Shown here piece after piece: positions 30,900 to 41,543 of a stretch of 64,000 bases of DNA (the stretch's first letter is position 1; the number at the start of each line of letters is the position of its first letter). The notes beneath the pieces are model-generated. The model did not search any database. It was not told where the DNA came from and saw only the letters and a list, made by a program, of their open reading frames with translations. Origin of the DNA: Dacryopinax spathularia (lineage: Eukaryota; Basidiomycota; Dacrymycetes; Dacrymycetales; Dacrymycetaceae); assembly GCA_037974965.1 (NCBI GenBank), contig JBBPFI010000012.1, positions 682,001-746,000 on the forward strand, written 5' to 3'. Both the position numbers and the translations under genes were made by a program.

Positions 30900-33584
30900 A
30901 TGGCGACCACCCCTTCCTACTCGTCATACCGCGCTCCCTCAGCCTCCGCCACCGGCACTGCAGCAGCAGCAGCAACAACAACTGCAGCCGCCCTCACACC
31001 AGCCCAACAAGCCCAAGCCCAAGCCTACTACGCACAATACTACGCCCAACACCCAGCCTATGCTGCCCAACTCGCTTCCGCAGCCGCTATAGCCGCTCAG
31101 GCCGCTGCTGCCTCTGCCTCTGCCTCTGCCGCCGCCTCCGGTGCAGGTGCAGGAGCAGGGACGGGTGTAGGGCTGCCAATGACAGTAGCGGACAACTACG
31201 AGTCCTGGTATATGGAAAGCACCGCTTCGAACCGGATGGTCCTGTCTCTCCGCTCGGGCGTAGCGAGGGACACGGAATGGGCTCTCGAACGCTTGCTGCA
31301 TCTGACAAAGGACTGGCCAGAACGGTTCTGGATGAAGACCCTCCCCGGGATCGGGGACGCGCTATACGACCTGGCGGAGTATATCCTGCATAATCCACGG
31401 TTGAGCTGGGCGGGCGAGGATGGAGAGATGGCCTGGAAGCGGAAGAGCGCGATCGAGGCTATGCTTGTTCTGCGCAATGCTTCGCTGCAGGAACATAATA
31501 TGCATTACCTCGAGAAGGCTCCACGGACGTTCCCGCTCATCCTCCACACCTTGCAGCTCTTCGGCCCGGGCGGGAAGAGGGAAGGGGAAGAAGCCGAGTT
31601 CCTGCTGTACACTATCGAGCTCTTTCATTCCCTCGCACCGCGGTATCACCTCAAGCCCGGCTCTGCTCTCCTCCGCGCTCTAGGGGCCATCACCGCCCCA
31701 ACGCAGGAAGACCGCACCCTCCTCCGAGCAGCCCTAGCAGCGCTCACAGCCCTCTTCTCAAGCACCTACAACGCCCATCTCATCACCCTCTCCTCCCCTG
31801 GCTTCGAGGCTGCTCTCCGTATCCTGCCCGTGCAAGAAGACCCCCCGAGCCTAATAGCAGCCGCAACCGGCACAGCGCACGCGACGAGCCTGCAACACGC
31901 GGCCTTAGATCAAATGCATACGTTCCTCTCCCACCCAGCAGTAGCGCACGCTTTCTTCCGCCATCCAAAATTCGCAGGTACACTCCGTCTCCTAGTCGGG
32001 ATCGTACTCTCGCACCAACCCGCCCAGCCCGACCCAACACCAGCATACACCCCTCCCCCGCCCCCAGACCCAGCCACCAGCGGCCCCCCAAACCCAAGGC
32101 AGCTGACCCAGCAGGAAATCCAGGACTTGCTGCCCCTCCCCGAGCCGAGGAGAGCAGAAGAATGGATGCGCAAAGTATTCGTACCGGACGCGAACGCCAG
32201 CGTGACCCAAGTGAATTTCTGGAATTTGTACAAGGACGTCTTTCAGCCTCCTGCTTCTGCCTCCTCCCAGCCCGGAGCAGTCGGCGCCGCCGAAGGAGGC
32301 GCTGCCGCAGGAGGCGCAGGAACAAGCCCGGGAGGCGGAGAATGGCCCTACCCACCCCCGCTAACCGCCTCAGACCTAATCAAATCAGTCACCCTCTCCT
32401 TCCCGCACGCCTCCGCCCAGGTCCTGCCCTCCCGTCACCCACCGGTGTACGTGATCCGCGGGATCCGCCAGCGCGGGGAAGGGGAGATGAGCCGATTTGC
32501 CTGCCGCTGGTTTAGGGGAGGGTGTAGGGACGGGAAGGGGGGGTTGAGAGAGGGGAAATGGGAGATGAGGGGACGGGAGGAGCTGGGGGGACATTTGTGG
32601 GGGGTGCATTTGGGCGGGAGTGTTGCTGCTGGTAGGAGCGGCCCTTCGCAAGCGGGCGCGCAGACTGGAGGGGCGAGCGAGGGAGATGCGGACGCTGAGG
32701 GAGAGGATATGGATGCGGACGGGGAACTTGATGCTGATGCGGACGCTGATGGCGAGGCCGACGCCGATGCCGACGGCGAGCCAGACGAAGACGCCATGCA
32801 AACCGACCCTCCCGCACCAGCTCAACCATCATCAAATCCTACCGCTCCTCCCGCAGCCACTACCGCCACCCCGACCACCTCAGCAGCGCAAGACCAAGTA
32901 CCGGACATAATCCCCAACCCTTCCGCCCCACAAGAATGTACATGGTCCACATGCCAATACGTCGCCCCAAACCTCGCCGCCCTCAGGCGACACGTCCTAA
33001 TCCACCTACCGTCCGAGACGCCCGAGCCTACCAAAATCTCCTCGCGCTCTTCTACCCTGCCTCCGACTTCCAACAACAACTCCAACAGCAACTCCTCCCT
33101 AGTCGCAGCAGCGCCGAGCGTTACGGCTAGTGTGACCGCCAGTGCGAGTGCGGCGGCGGCTCCGCTGGATCCGATAGCGACTAGTGCGCTGCTCGTTTTG
33201 CATTTGTTGTTCAGGGAAGCATACCCGACGCCTTTGCCGCACTCTGTCTCCTCCCAGCCGGGGTCCGGCTTTCCTTTTGCTTCACTGCTTTCCCAACCCT
33301 CCTCTGCTGCCCCACCTGCCCCGGCCGCCTCCGCAGGCCCAGGCGCCACCGACCCCTCAGCCCAACACCCCACACAAGCAGTACAGGAGTTGGATGCAAG
33401 CAGGGACAACACCGACATCGAGTCCGAACGCCTTGCCCGGTCCGTCTTCCGGAACCTCGTGAACGACATCGACCGGATCAAGGTGAATAAGAACGCCGAC
33501 CCGGACGGGATCTTGCTCAGGTGGGTGGAGGAGATGAGGTGGCGCGTTAAGGCGGATGCGTTTTTGGAGCTGAAGGGCAGGTAG
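30900..33584 (+). CDS. RSC9: RSC9-like subunit of an RSC/SWI-SNF chromatin remodeller
   Basis: One uninterrupted exon of 894 residues. An Ala/Gln/Tyr-rich N-terminus (residues 1-95) leads into the conserved helical domain: NRMVLSLRSGVARDTEWALE, LTKDWPERFWMKTLPGIGDA, KRKSAIEAMLVLRNASLQEH. This is the armadillo-like core of Rsc9/ARID2-type proteins. At about residues 678-702 is a single C2H2 finger (CTWSTCQYVAPNLAALRRHV, then LIHL). Between them is an acidic tract of Asp/Ala/Glu repeats (DADADGEADADADGEPDED). No ARID domain is visible. A 2.7-kb exon is notable among intron-rich neighbours. The Rsc9 call rests on the core and finger together. Confidence 0.75.
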   Translation: MATTPSYSSYRAPSASATGTAAAAATTTAAALTPAQQAQAQAYYAQYYAQHPAYAAQLASAAAIAAQAAAASASASAAASGAGAGAGTGVGLPMTVADNYESWYMESTASNRMVLSLRSGVARDTEWALERLLHLTKDWPERFWMKTLPGIGDALYDLAEYILHNPRLSWAGEDGEMAWKRKSAIEAMLVLRNASLQEHNMHYLEKAPRTFPLILHTLQLFGPGGKREGEEAEFLLYTIELFHSLAPRYHLKPGSALLRALGAITAPTQEDRTLLRAALAALTALFSSTYNAHLITLSSPGFEAALRILPVQEDPPSLIAAATGTAHATSLQHAALDQMHTFLSHPAVAHAFFRHPKFAGTLRLLVGIVLSHQPAQPDPTPAYTPPPPPDPATSGPPNPRQLTQQEIQDLLPLPEPRRAEEWMRKVFVPDANASVTQVNFWNLYKDVFQPPASASSQPGAVGAAEGGAAAGGAGTSPGGGEWPYPPPLTASDLIKSVTLSFPHASAQVLPSRHPPVYVIRGIRQRGEGEMSRFACRWFRGGCRDGKGGLREGKWEMRGREELGGHLWGVHLGGSVAAGRSGPSQAGAQTGGASEGDADAEGEDMDADGELDADADADGEADADADGEPDEDAMQTDPPAPAQPSSNPTAPPAATTATPTTSAAQDQVPDIIPNPSAPQECTWSTCQYVAPNLAALRRHVLIHLPSETPEPTKISSRSSTLPPTSNNNSNSNSSLVAAAPSVTASVTASASAAAAPLDPIATSALLVLHLLFREAYPTPLPHSVSSQPGSGFPFASLLSQPSSAAPPAPAASAGPGATDPSAQHPTQAVQELDASRDNTDIESERLARSVFRNLVNDIDRIKVNKNADPDGILLRWVEEMRWRVKADAFLELKGR

Positions 33585-33857
33585 AGGTGGCGGCGCTCGG
33601 GCTTTTTGCTAGTAGTACGTATGTGGTGCGTGTAGTGCGTGTGGTGTGCAGATGGTGTAGGTAGGGAAGAGGGGGAAGCGAGGTAGGGGGGAAAGGGGTA
33701 TGAATGTTGTTGGGATGCGAATGTATGACTAGTGATACAGTAATTGCTTGATCTCTATACCCTCCTACCATCCCTTCTTCACCCCGTCCTCGCTCCTCGA
33801 ACAACCCATCGCCCGCCAACCCCTCATAGCCTCCACACCAGCACGCGCACGCGCCCG

Positions 33858-34999
33858 CTACCTCTGGAAACTCATACCATACCCCCCCTTCCCATCCGGC
33901 ACAAACTGGAAATTATCCGTGCTCAGCCCGAACCTCCCCAAAAAAGTGTTTCCGAGGTCTTTGAGTTTGCTGATCATCTCGGATTTCTCGCGCTCGGCGG
34001 CGGCGGCGAGTTGGGGCTCGAGGGCGCGGAGGGTGGTGTGGATGGAGGGGAGGAGGGGGGAGGAGGGGGGGAGGATCTCAAGTAACTTCTTTAGGTCTGC
34101 GCGGACGCGAGGTCAGCTGGCTGGTTCCCGCAATTCCGGAAAAGAGGGAACAGCAATGGAAAAGCATAGAGAGAAAGGAGGTAACATGGAGAGAGAGAGA
34201 GAAAGGGACGTACCGGCCTGCGCCGTCCCCAACGAACTCCAACTCCCCACCTCCCGCCCAGCCATAGCCCGCCTATGCAAAGCCTTCACATACCCCGGAT
34301 CGTCCTTCAGCGCCTCCGAACACTCGTTCATTGCGGCTTTTGGGTCATGGAGTTTGAGGAGGCAGGCGGCGATGTTCGCGTGTAGGACGGCGCGGGTTAG
34401 ACGGGCTTCAGTTTGGACGGGTCGTTCGCCTGGCCTTGGTTTGCTTGTCTGGTCTGTGGGGATCGGCTTAGCGGAGGGGGAGGCGGGGGAGGAGGAGGGG
34501 CCAGCGGCGGCCGTAGCGGGGGAGACGATCTCCCCTTCTAGCTGCTCTTCTTCTTCCGACGGCGGTGGGGGAGGCTCGTAGGCAGGTACGCCGGCGTCGT
34601 CGGCATCTTCCTGTCCGCTTGGTATTGGGACGTCCTGCTCCCGCTTGGGGACGCTCCGGAGTGCGAGTGTGTATTTCTCTTTGGCGGCTTCGTATTGAGA
34701 GGACTTGAACAGGGTGTTGCCTTCTTCCTTCAGTTCTGCAGCCTCTGCCAATAATGCCTATGGCAGCCGTAAGCTACGAGCCAACGGAAGAGAGAAACGA
34801 AGGGAGGAAGACAGGACAAGGCGGGAGGAGGGGCAAGGAGGGCGGGATGTACGCGCACCTGTATCTCCGAGTCCGTGAATGATGGGTTCTCCGTGTCCAC
34901 CCCGGCAGGGAGAGGGGGTTGGAACGAAGACTGAGCAGAGCGGAACGATCCTTCGGACGTGACGGACTCCGTTGGCGAGGGCGGTCGATCGATTGCCAT
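33858..34999 (-). CDS. TTC1: TTC1-like tetratricopeptide co-chaperone
   Basis: Three exons encode about 255 residues: MAIDRPPSPTES and an acidic N-terminus, then TPR motifs (ELKEEGNTLFKSSQYEAAKE, VLHANIAACLLKLHDPKAAM, ALKDDPGYVKALHRRAMAG) with a Pro/Glu/Ser-rich insert (about residues 80-150) splitting the TPR block. The C-terminus (KLKDLGNTFLGRFGLSTDNF, QFVPDGKGGYGMSF) is the diagnostic TTC1 ending, which in mammals is LGN-x-x-L-x-PFGLSTxNF. TTC1 proteins bind Hsp70/Hsp90-type partners through the TPRs. The short intron before DLKKLLEILPP keeps the frame. Confidence 0.88.
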
Positions 35000-35388
35000 C
35001 TCTTTCTCCTGCCCCTCCTTCTACAAGTCAGACAGCTACGAGAATCGCGGTCGTATGGAGAGACAGGTGAACGCGAGGCTGATGACTCTGGATGATCGCG
35101 AAATAGGCTGCCGTGCGTATTCGCACGCATTCCAACCTGTCCTGCACTGCCACTCACAGTTACCGGCCTACCGGCAACTATGCCGGCATTACGCCGACCG
35201 GGAGCGCCGAGCTGGCAGATCCGCAGAAGTCACGCAAGAAGGAAGAGGAGTTGCTTGGGAGGACCTCCACTACTCTACATCCTTACATCGTTCTGGGAGT
35301 GCTGCGCTGGCTTGTTCATCGTTGATCGTTACCACCATCTGCACCTCTTGCACTACCTTGTCTACACTGAGATTGAGTGATTGGAAAG
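35000..35388. promoter_or_regulatory. Shared divergent promoter, TTC1-like / UPF0303
   Basis: 389 bp between divergent start codons. No specific site recognised. Confidence 0.45.
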
Positions 35389-36291
35389 ATGCCTCTTAGC
35401 GGTACTGCAGAGGAGGCGAAGACGCTCGTTCCCAAGATCGAGGCTCAAGTGCGTCCCAATCACCCCACTGCATTCATTCCACCGCCCATCATATCATGCC
35501 ACCCTCATCGTCGCCGCAACCCCGCTTATGCATCATTCAACCACGTACTAACACAGCGACGTGCAGGAAAACAGACTCCGCTTTACGAAATTCGACAGCC
35601 AAGTAGCCTGGGACATCGGGTCCCGTATCCGGGAAAAGTTCCTCAGCACGCCAGCGTGGAGGGACAAGGGGATCGTCATAAACATCTCGACGTTTACGGG
35701 GCATACGCTGTTTACGTGCGCGGTCGGGAAGGAGAGTGCGACGAATCCGGGGAATTGGGTTTGGGTCAGTCTGGCGCCCGTGCCCTTTTGGTTTGAGGGC
35801 CAGGGGTAAGGAGAATGCTGATGTGAGAGCGGCAGATCGAGGGGAAGAAGAACGTTGTGAAGAGGTTCAACCATTCCTCATTCTTCGTCGGCCGAAACCT
35901 AGTCTCAAACGGCCGTGTACGTCCCCGTCCCGCCTTCCTCTATCCTTCCCTCCAACCTTCACTTCCTCCCTCCTCCCTTCTCCCTAACCCCTAGTCCCCT
36001 CGACCTTCCTTGCAGGGCATGCTGACGTCGAGAACGCAGGTACCCGAAGAGACACTCCCCTTCCCCGACTTCGCGGCTCATGGAGGCGCATTCCCGATCT
36101 GGATGAAGGACGCGCCTATCGCCCCGCTCGGGACCATTATTGTGAGCGGGCTGCAGCAAGATGAGGATCATCAGAGTGCGTCCTCTTCCCTTTTCCATCC
36201 CGAAACGGAGTTATGGTGCCGGATGCTGATGCTGGAGTGTATAGTCATCGTCGACGTGCTGGAGAGCTACTTTGCTGAGCAGGCGCAGTGA
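35389..36291 (+). CDS. UPF0303 / HbpS-like domain protein (YBR137W family)
   Basis: Five exons encode about 170 residues: MPLSGTAEEAKTLVPKIEAQ, ENRLRFTKFDSQVAWDIGSR, INISTFTGHTLFTCAVG, NPGNWVW, KRFNHSSFFVGRNL, FPDFAAHGGAFPIWMKDAPI, APLGTIIVSGLQQDEDHQII and VDVLESYFAEQAQ. This pattern (L-F-xFD---A--IG, G---FP, G-i-vSGL-Q-DHxl-v--l) is the UPF0303 family, including yeast YBR137W. The fold is that of HbpS-like heme-binding domains. In yeast the protein is linked to the GET tail-anchored pathway; the molecular role here is unknown. The start is the ATG at 35389; the upstream GTG is less likely. Confidence 0.88.
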
Positions 36292-36479
36292 TGTCTTGTC
36301 CGCAGCGACCACTGATAAATGGGCGAGGGACATGAAATGTTTCGAATAAAAAGAATGAACATCGATTGAGTTGTTGTGACTGACCATCCATGCATGTTGA
36401 CCTGTTTGCCACACGCGAACGATGCTGTCATGAAATGGCAGGATATGCTGTCATAGCCAAGAGGGCCCTAAAGCCAGTC

Positions 36480-37219
36480 TTAAGCCAGCATGAGCTCGAT
36501 CGGCGCCTCGGCAAACCACCATCTCCTCATCTTCCCATCCTCCATCTTCCCCTCCCGCTCCCCTTGGAGAGGTTTAGCGAAGTCGACCCTCCCCACAAAA
36601 GGTTTTCGTTCCCTGAAAATGGGGAACCAGAGCTCGTCGTCTGGCCACATTTTGTCGAATGGGATTGGGGGCAGCTCTGCTTGTTCTCGGGAGGCGGTGG
36701 CCTGGTCCGGCTGGTTGGGAGGGAAGGAAGGGGGGAGGAGGGCATGCCATTTTGGGCGCATCTCTTCCGTCCTGACCACATTCTCGTAAGTCCCCAGTCG
36801 ATAACTAAAGGGGAAGAGAATGCGGGATAGAGGCAAGGAGAGAGAGCAGGAGGAAGGCAGAGTGATGGAGCAGGAGAAAAGGAAGAGAGAAAGCAGAAGA
36901 AATGAAAAGGGCGTACTCCTCCGGCTCGCCCTCCCATTCCTCAACCCGATAAACATGCACATCCATCATGACCCCACTCCCCTCAAACGCGAACCATATC
37001 CTCCCGCACCTCACCATCTTCGTCGCCTTAATGTTGGCCTCTTCCTACCGCCCAATCTCATCTCAGCACAGGAAACAGTTGGAGGGAGAGGACAGGCTGG
37101 GGACGAACATGCAGTTCCCGTTTTGCAGCTTGCGAAATGGTCTCGCCAGGCTCGACTTTCCCGCCAAAGCCGTTATATCGATTCGAACCAAAGCCGCGTT
37201 TTTTCAGGCCTAGACATAT
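36480..37219 (-). CDS. NUDT1: Nudix hydrolase, MTH1/NUDT1 type: exons 2-4 (cut off from exon 1 by a transposon)
   Basis: Exons 37219-37109, 37044-36917 and 36771-36480. They encode [20 protein letters not shown] with the Nudix box [20 protein letters not shown] (consensus GX5EX7REUXEE; the final GU is NI here), then [48 protein letters not shown] and [13 protein letters not shown]. Human MTH1 has the same blocks (MKKRGFGAGRWNGFGGK, MDVHVF, DEMRPCWF, MWPDDSYWFP). The enzyme removes oxidised purine triphosphates such as 8-oxo-dGTP. No start codon lies in frame: the first exon base follows a TAG acceptor, and the missing N-terminus is found at 49303-49458. Together the four exons make 687 nt (228 codons plus stop) with all phases agreeing. 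Whether the 12,083-nt intron is still spliced is unknown. Confidence 0.88.
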
Positions 37220-37392
37220 CTACGTAGGGGGTTCATCAATAATGACCCTAATTTGTGACCGACAACGACCACGACCGCATGAGATCACGAGGTGCGAGGG
37301 AACGCGACGCGTCCGCGTACAATCGATCTATCGATCGATCATGTCGGACGCGTTACGTTCCCAACATGAAGATGACGGAACCTATCGGCAGG

Positions 37393-37395
37393 AAT
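37393..37395. repeat. Target-site duplication (left copy), AAT
   Basis: AAT directly precedes the left terminal repeat; the same triplet follows the right terminal repeat at 49275-49277. Three-base duplications are the rule for CACTA/EnSpm transposons. Confidence 0.8.
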
Positions 37396-37439
37396 CACCG
37401 CGTTCAGGGGTCCCTGTCCCTGGCTTGGTATAGGCGCGC
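37396..37439 (+). repeat. Left terminal inverted repeat of the CACTA element
   Basis: It pairs with 49232-49274 in inverted orientation; a few mismatches and single-base gaps over 43-44 bp. The first 15 bases differ from the right end at one position only. Confidence 0.88.
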
Positions 37440-37533
37440 GCGGAGCGCCTGCACTGCCATCGTGCACGTGAGTGCAGGCCGCGCGCGCCAAGTTCGTGTA
37501 GGTCGGGAAAGACACGCTTTCCCGACCTACACG
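37433..37533. other. Subterminal hairpins, left end of the transposon
   Basis: Hairpin 1 has arms GGCGCGCGCGG (37433-37443) and CCGCGCGCGCC (37479-37489), with an inner CTGCACT/AGTGCAG pair. Hairpin 2 has 17-bp perfect arms (37495-37511 and 37517-37533) around a 5-base loop. Subterminal repeats of CACTA elements commonly bind the transposase; that role is inferred. Confidence 0.8.
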
Positions 37534-37881
37534 ATTTTTTTGTAGTTTAGTATAGATAAAATATTTTGTAATTAGGATAGCTATCTAATACATTATTGTT
37601 CTACCTACTTGTATATGGGGCGCGCGAGAAATCGCGCAGGTACGTCTAGACGATCGGTCCGGGAGTTCGCGCGCGCGGGGATAGCTCATCCCCAAAAAGG
37701 TAAGAACATGTCCTCGTACGTCGAGGATCCTCACTCTCGGGATAGGCGGGGCTACACGGGATTTATTGGTCTATCCTACGCGTAGCCTACAGTGCATATA
37801 CCCAGCTCGTTCCCCTCTCCTTCCTCTCCCTCCTTTCCCCGTCCTCCCAGTCCCAGCTCTATCCCCAAGCGTTCCTCAAGC

Positions 37882-39479
37882 ATGCCTCGCCGCCCAGGAT
37901 CCTCCACCCAGTATGAAAGCCCTAGCGAAGATGAAATGGATGAGTAAGTACACTCTCTGAGCGCATATATGCAGCAGGACTCACCTGAAACAGAAACATC
38001 GATCCGGAAGCCTACAACGACTTCCGCGGACCCTCTCTCTCGTCCAAGTTCATGTCCGCACCCCAGTTCGCACCTACTGGACCTGTTAGTAACCGAGGCA
38101 ACGAAGCGGGCGGCCAAGGTCTTACCCAGGACATCGACGACGCGATCGAGAGGCGCGTCGAACCTCGCTTACAGGGCATGGAGTCGAAGCTCGCAGAGCT
38201 GAGCGAGCAGCGGGAGACCGGGAGACAAGAGAGGATGGCGTATCTGGCAGAGGGGGAGAGTCCAGGCGATGCTCAGGGGAGAAACGATGCAAAGATGCTC
38301 AAAAGGAACTTGCCTCAACAGGAAAAGGATGATCGCAACACCCTCATCGTAAGTTCCTTCCTTTGCGCGTAGAGCCGGGCTAAACATCAGCCAGACCGAC
38401 TTGCGAATGGCGATGTATAAGCTCGTGGGATACGCGGACCACGACAGACTGATTACGAAGGGCGATGAGCCTCTCGAGCCCCTTGAGGAGAACGACAGGC
38501 CTTACCTCATCCCAAACTTTGCCAAGGATCAAAAGGATCCTGACAATCGCGCGATCATCCGCGCGGCAGCCGAACAGGTCCTAGAGGAATGGAAGGTCAG
38601 CAAAGTCGTCTCATAAAGCGATGTCACTCACCAATCTGTACGCAGGGAAAAGACTTTGCCACGAAGAAGTACTTGACCCGCGGCGCACTCGAGGTATTTG
38701 CCAGGGGAAGCTGGCCCACGCTCAAGGGCAAGTGGGAGGATCAAGTCAATCCGACTTCCACGCGGGTGGCAAAGAAGAAGAAGAGTAAAGGAAAGAATCG
38801 GCGCGGATCGAGACGCCAAGTGGTGCGTACCTTTAACTTCTCCACTGCCGAACGCTCTCTCAATCGCTCATCCAGCGGGCGAAACAGCTTGGCACCGTCA
38901 CCACGGCCTTCAAGACGATCCATGACTGGGATCCCGCGGCGCTCCTGCACAAGGAGTGGATGGGGGAAGAGGTGTCCGATGGCGAGGACGAAGGCGAAGA
39001 CTACGCCACTTGGCGGAGCAAAGTCCTCACGAAGGGCGGGTACAAGGGCCGCCCTGAATCGCTCCAGAAGATCGCCATACTCGAAGTGAAAAGGCCGGTC
39101 TGGATGAAGAAATCAGTGAGGCGTTCCCTACATGGTTGCCGTGCAAGAGACTCACCGTTTCTTCCAGATCTGGCAACTGTACCAGGAGCTCGGCCGCATG
39201 GCCGATTTGAGTGCACAGCCGGCTATCAGCGAGAAGGACAAGTTCACCCTGTCGTACGTTCGCGTGGACCTGGGAAGGACATCCAAACGTCTCCCCTCCG
39301 ACATGCCCATGTGGCGCTTCATGGTGGACGAGAAGTGGGAGATTCAAACCGCGTCCAGGCTGCGTAATTACCGCCCTAGGGAGGGCAAGCCTGACTGTCT
39401 GGCCAATCCCACCGTGTTCAATGATCTGATGACACTGAACGCGCCATGGGTTCATGCCTCGTTCCGCGTGAGAGAATAG
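37882..39479 (+). CDS. Transposon accessory protein (basidiomycete family, unknown function)
   Basis: Six exons encode about 420 residues: MPRRPGSSTQYESPSEDEMD, FRGPSLSSKFMSAPQFAP, a coiled coil (ESKLAELSEQRETGRQER), TDLRMAMYKLVGYADHDRLI, GKDFATKKYLTRGALEVFAR, a Lys-rich patch (AKKKKSKGKNRRGSRRQV), HKEWMGEEVSDGEDEGEDYA, KRPVWMKKSIWQLYQELGRM and a C-terminus ending WVHASFRVRE. Proteins with this plan (DFA-KKYL..., a basic patch, then H-E-MS-DE--DE---W) are common near CACTA/Plavaka transposases in mushrooms, as I recall; their role is unknown. It is the only main gene of the element on the plus strand. Its first intron carries GCGCATATATGCAGC. Confidence 0.72.
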
Positions 39480-40021
39480 ATTAGTTTTTGTTTAACATTC
39501 TAAAAAATCCAAAAAAATACTTACCAAGTTTCCGTCTCGCATAGTTAGTATGTCTCCTTAGTAGCATAGAAAAGCCTGTAAAGCGTAGTTAGTGACTTCA
39601 GAATGAGATACAGTGACAGTACTTAGCAGCGAGTGAGAAAGCCCGGTGCTCGTAAAAGCACGTCGATCTGTAAGAATGCTTCGACAAGTTCATCCTCACA
39701 TGGATGAATGTCGAAACACTCGTACCTTGCAGACCCTTGGGCGCCTATGAAAACAATGTCAATATCAATGATAATGACAATGACAATGATGATATTAATA
39801 ACCTTGCCCAAACCCGCCAGAAAGCGGTCTTAAAGCAAGGTCGGGACATGTGCGAAAGGAGGGAAGAGGAGGGAAAGATATGTACCATTAGGAATGAGTG
39901 GGGAGACTAGAGATGAGCAGGATCTGTGAGTTACAATGCTGCGAAAGTAGTTAGTAATGAAATGAGTGCGAACGACTTGGAAACGCTCACAGAGAAGATT
40001 AGAAGAGATTACTGAGAAATC
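39480..40021. other. Transposon interior, low-complexity stretch with a copied exon/intron module
   Basis: A minus-strand segment near 39650-39720 (acceptor-like CATTCTTACAG, donor-like GTACGAGTG) resembles the intron at about 40508-40570 (CATTCCTACAG, GTAGGAACA). An (AATGAC)n/(ATGATA)n stretch lies at about 39748-39800, and GGGGAAGGGGGG-type runs (minus strand) at about 40050-40090. Confidence 0.45.
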
Positions 40022-40921
40022 TCAGTTACAAATGGTTATTTGCCCCTTCCCCTCTGCCCCCCCTTCCCCCCCTTCCCCCCCTTTCCCCCCCATCCCTCAA
40101 CTCCATCCACAGCCCCCTCATCGTCTTCAAGCCAGTGAGGATGAGGTTTATGGCTGCGATCAACTTGTGGGCCCGATCTGCGAATTGCAGCAGGGCTTCG
40201 AACGAAGGGGTGCGCCCCCAGATAAGCTGATGTAATGTTAGTAATTAATGCCAAAAGAAAACCTTACTTACCTTGAAAAAGCTCTTGATGCCTTGAAACG
40301 CGCCAGGGAACTGCATGGTGGTGGTTGGCGACTTGGAGGAGAGAGCCAGCTGCAGGGAGCGATTAAGTACGCGCAAGTCCGGCGTACTCGACTATGCAAT
40401 GGCTACGCAAGGGAACGTAGTCAGTTGCGTTCAGCCGAGCGGGTGAAGCGCAACGTACTTACCGTTGTGCGGCTGTTCGCAGCCCGCTTGACGATCTTGC
40501 GAAAGTGCCGGGATTGACCTGTAGGAATGCTTCGAGAAGTTCACGGGGTGAAATTCGAAGTGTTCCTACCTGGAGTACACCCTGCGACATGGTATTAGCG
40601 AGCTGAAGGAGAAGGTAAGGAAGAAGAAGAGCGAGACGAAGAGGAAGAGGAAGATGATGGAGAAGACGAGGATGATGGAGATGATGGAGAGGAAGATGAT
40701 GATGAAGAAGAAGAGGAAGAGGAAGAAGCTGATGATACCGATGTAGAACACGCCTGGGCCCACCAGAAAGTGGTCCCAAGTGAGTCTACATCAGTCACAG
40801 CCAGTTCCCTCGTCTCCTCTTGTAGTTGGGGCTCGCCCGGGTGACATCCCAAGTAAAGAAGAAGTACTCGTCGCCTTAGCGCACGAGTACGAGCGGAAAT
40901 CAACAAATAGTCACCAGGCAT
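40022..40921 (-). CDS. Ser-rich / helical transposon gene of unknown function
   Basis: Model is tentative. From an ATG at 40921 the frame runs MPGDYLLISARTRALRRRVL into a long poly-Ser tract (40595-40740; read antisense this is an acidic tract). Later exons give MQFPGAFQGIKSFFK and, after a GTAAGT/CATCAG intron, LIWGRTPSFEALLQFADRAH, INLILTGLKTMRGLWMEL and a Gly/Lys-rich end before TGA at 40022-40024. The last exons are convincing helical coding sequence; the middle exon boundaries are not fixed. No family is recognised. Lies between the accessory gene and the cargo gene, all inside the CACTA element. Confidence 0.4.
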
Positions 40922-41085
40922 GTGCCTGGGACTGAGTAAAAATAGAGGGGAACATTATTCACCATTTTGGAGCCATTCGTACACTTGTAGACTGAGCGGT
41001 GCTGTAAAACTAGTTAATCTCTGCCGAAGTAGTCAGTAACCGGTCTCACTTAGACGACTGAAACTCACAAAGCTAATTAAACCCT

Positions 41086-41543
41086 TTATTTACCGAGGAA
41101 CTTCTTACCCCACTCCCAAACGGCACTCCCGACCGCCTTGACATCCTTGTAAACACGCGGGGCAGTCTCCTTGATGTCTTCGTAATCGTGCAAGGCGGTT
41201 TTGATGCGCGCCAGCTCATTGCAGACGAAAACGTAGGCGAAGTAGCCCCCTACGAGAGCAGTGCCGACGATCCCGAGTCCATAGGTCGCCCGCGAGCCCA
41301 TACGAAGGACAATCTGCACAAAGGTCAGCAACGTCACTCAATTAAAGAGACGCTTACCTTGTTCGCGCGAGCCCTCAGGCTCATTCGCTTGATGACCGGC
41401 TTAGCCGGTCCAGCAACTCCCAAATGGCCACTCCCGACGGCGAAAACGCGACCCACAGCGAGAGTGGGCACGATGCGGGCGAAGCGGGGGGCCAGGCGAA
41501 GGCCGATCGGGTTGGCAACAGGGCGGCGGAGGGCGGAGAACAT
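41086..41543 (-). CDS. Small putative mitochondrial membrane protein carried by the transposon
   Basis: Two exons joined across a 45-nt intron (GTAAGC...GTGCAG) encode about 137 residues. The N-terminus MFSALRRPVANPIGLRLAPR, then FARIVPTLAVGR, is rich in Arg/Ala/Leu and lacks acids, as a mitochondrial presequence does. A hydrophobic segment follows (TYGLGIVGTALVGGYFAYVF), then a charged helical tail (ELARIKTALHDYEDIKETAP, YKDVKAVGSAVWEWGKKFLG). No family is recognised. It has its own start, intron and stop, in the orientation of the transposase. Nothing about it looks like a transposition protein, so a captured host gene is the best guess; an element-specific protein cannot be ruled out. Confidence 0.62.

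Noticed and set aside
32385-33481. Minus frames opposite RSC9
   Set aside because: Shadows of an 894-codon exon; the plus strand carries the zinc finger and conserved core.
37240-37395. The DNA between NUDT1 exon 2 and the left terminal repeat as part of the transposon
   Set aside because: The terminal repeat and AAT duplication place the boundary at 37396; 37220-37392 is remaining host intron.
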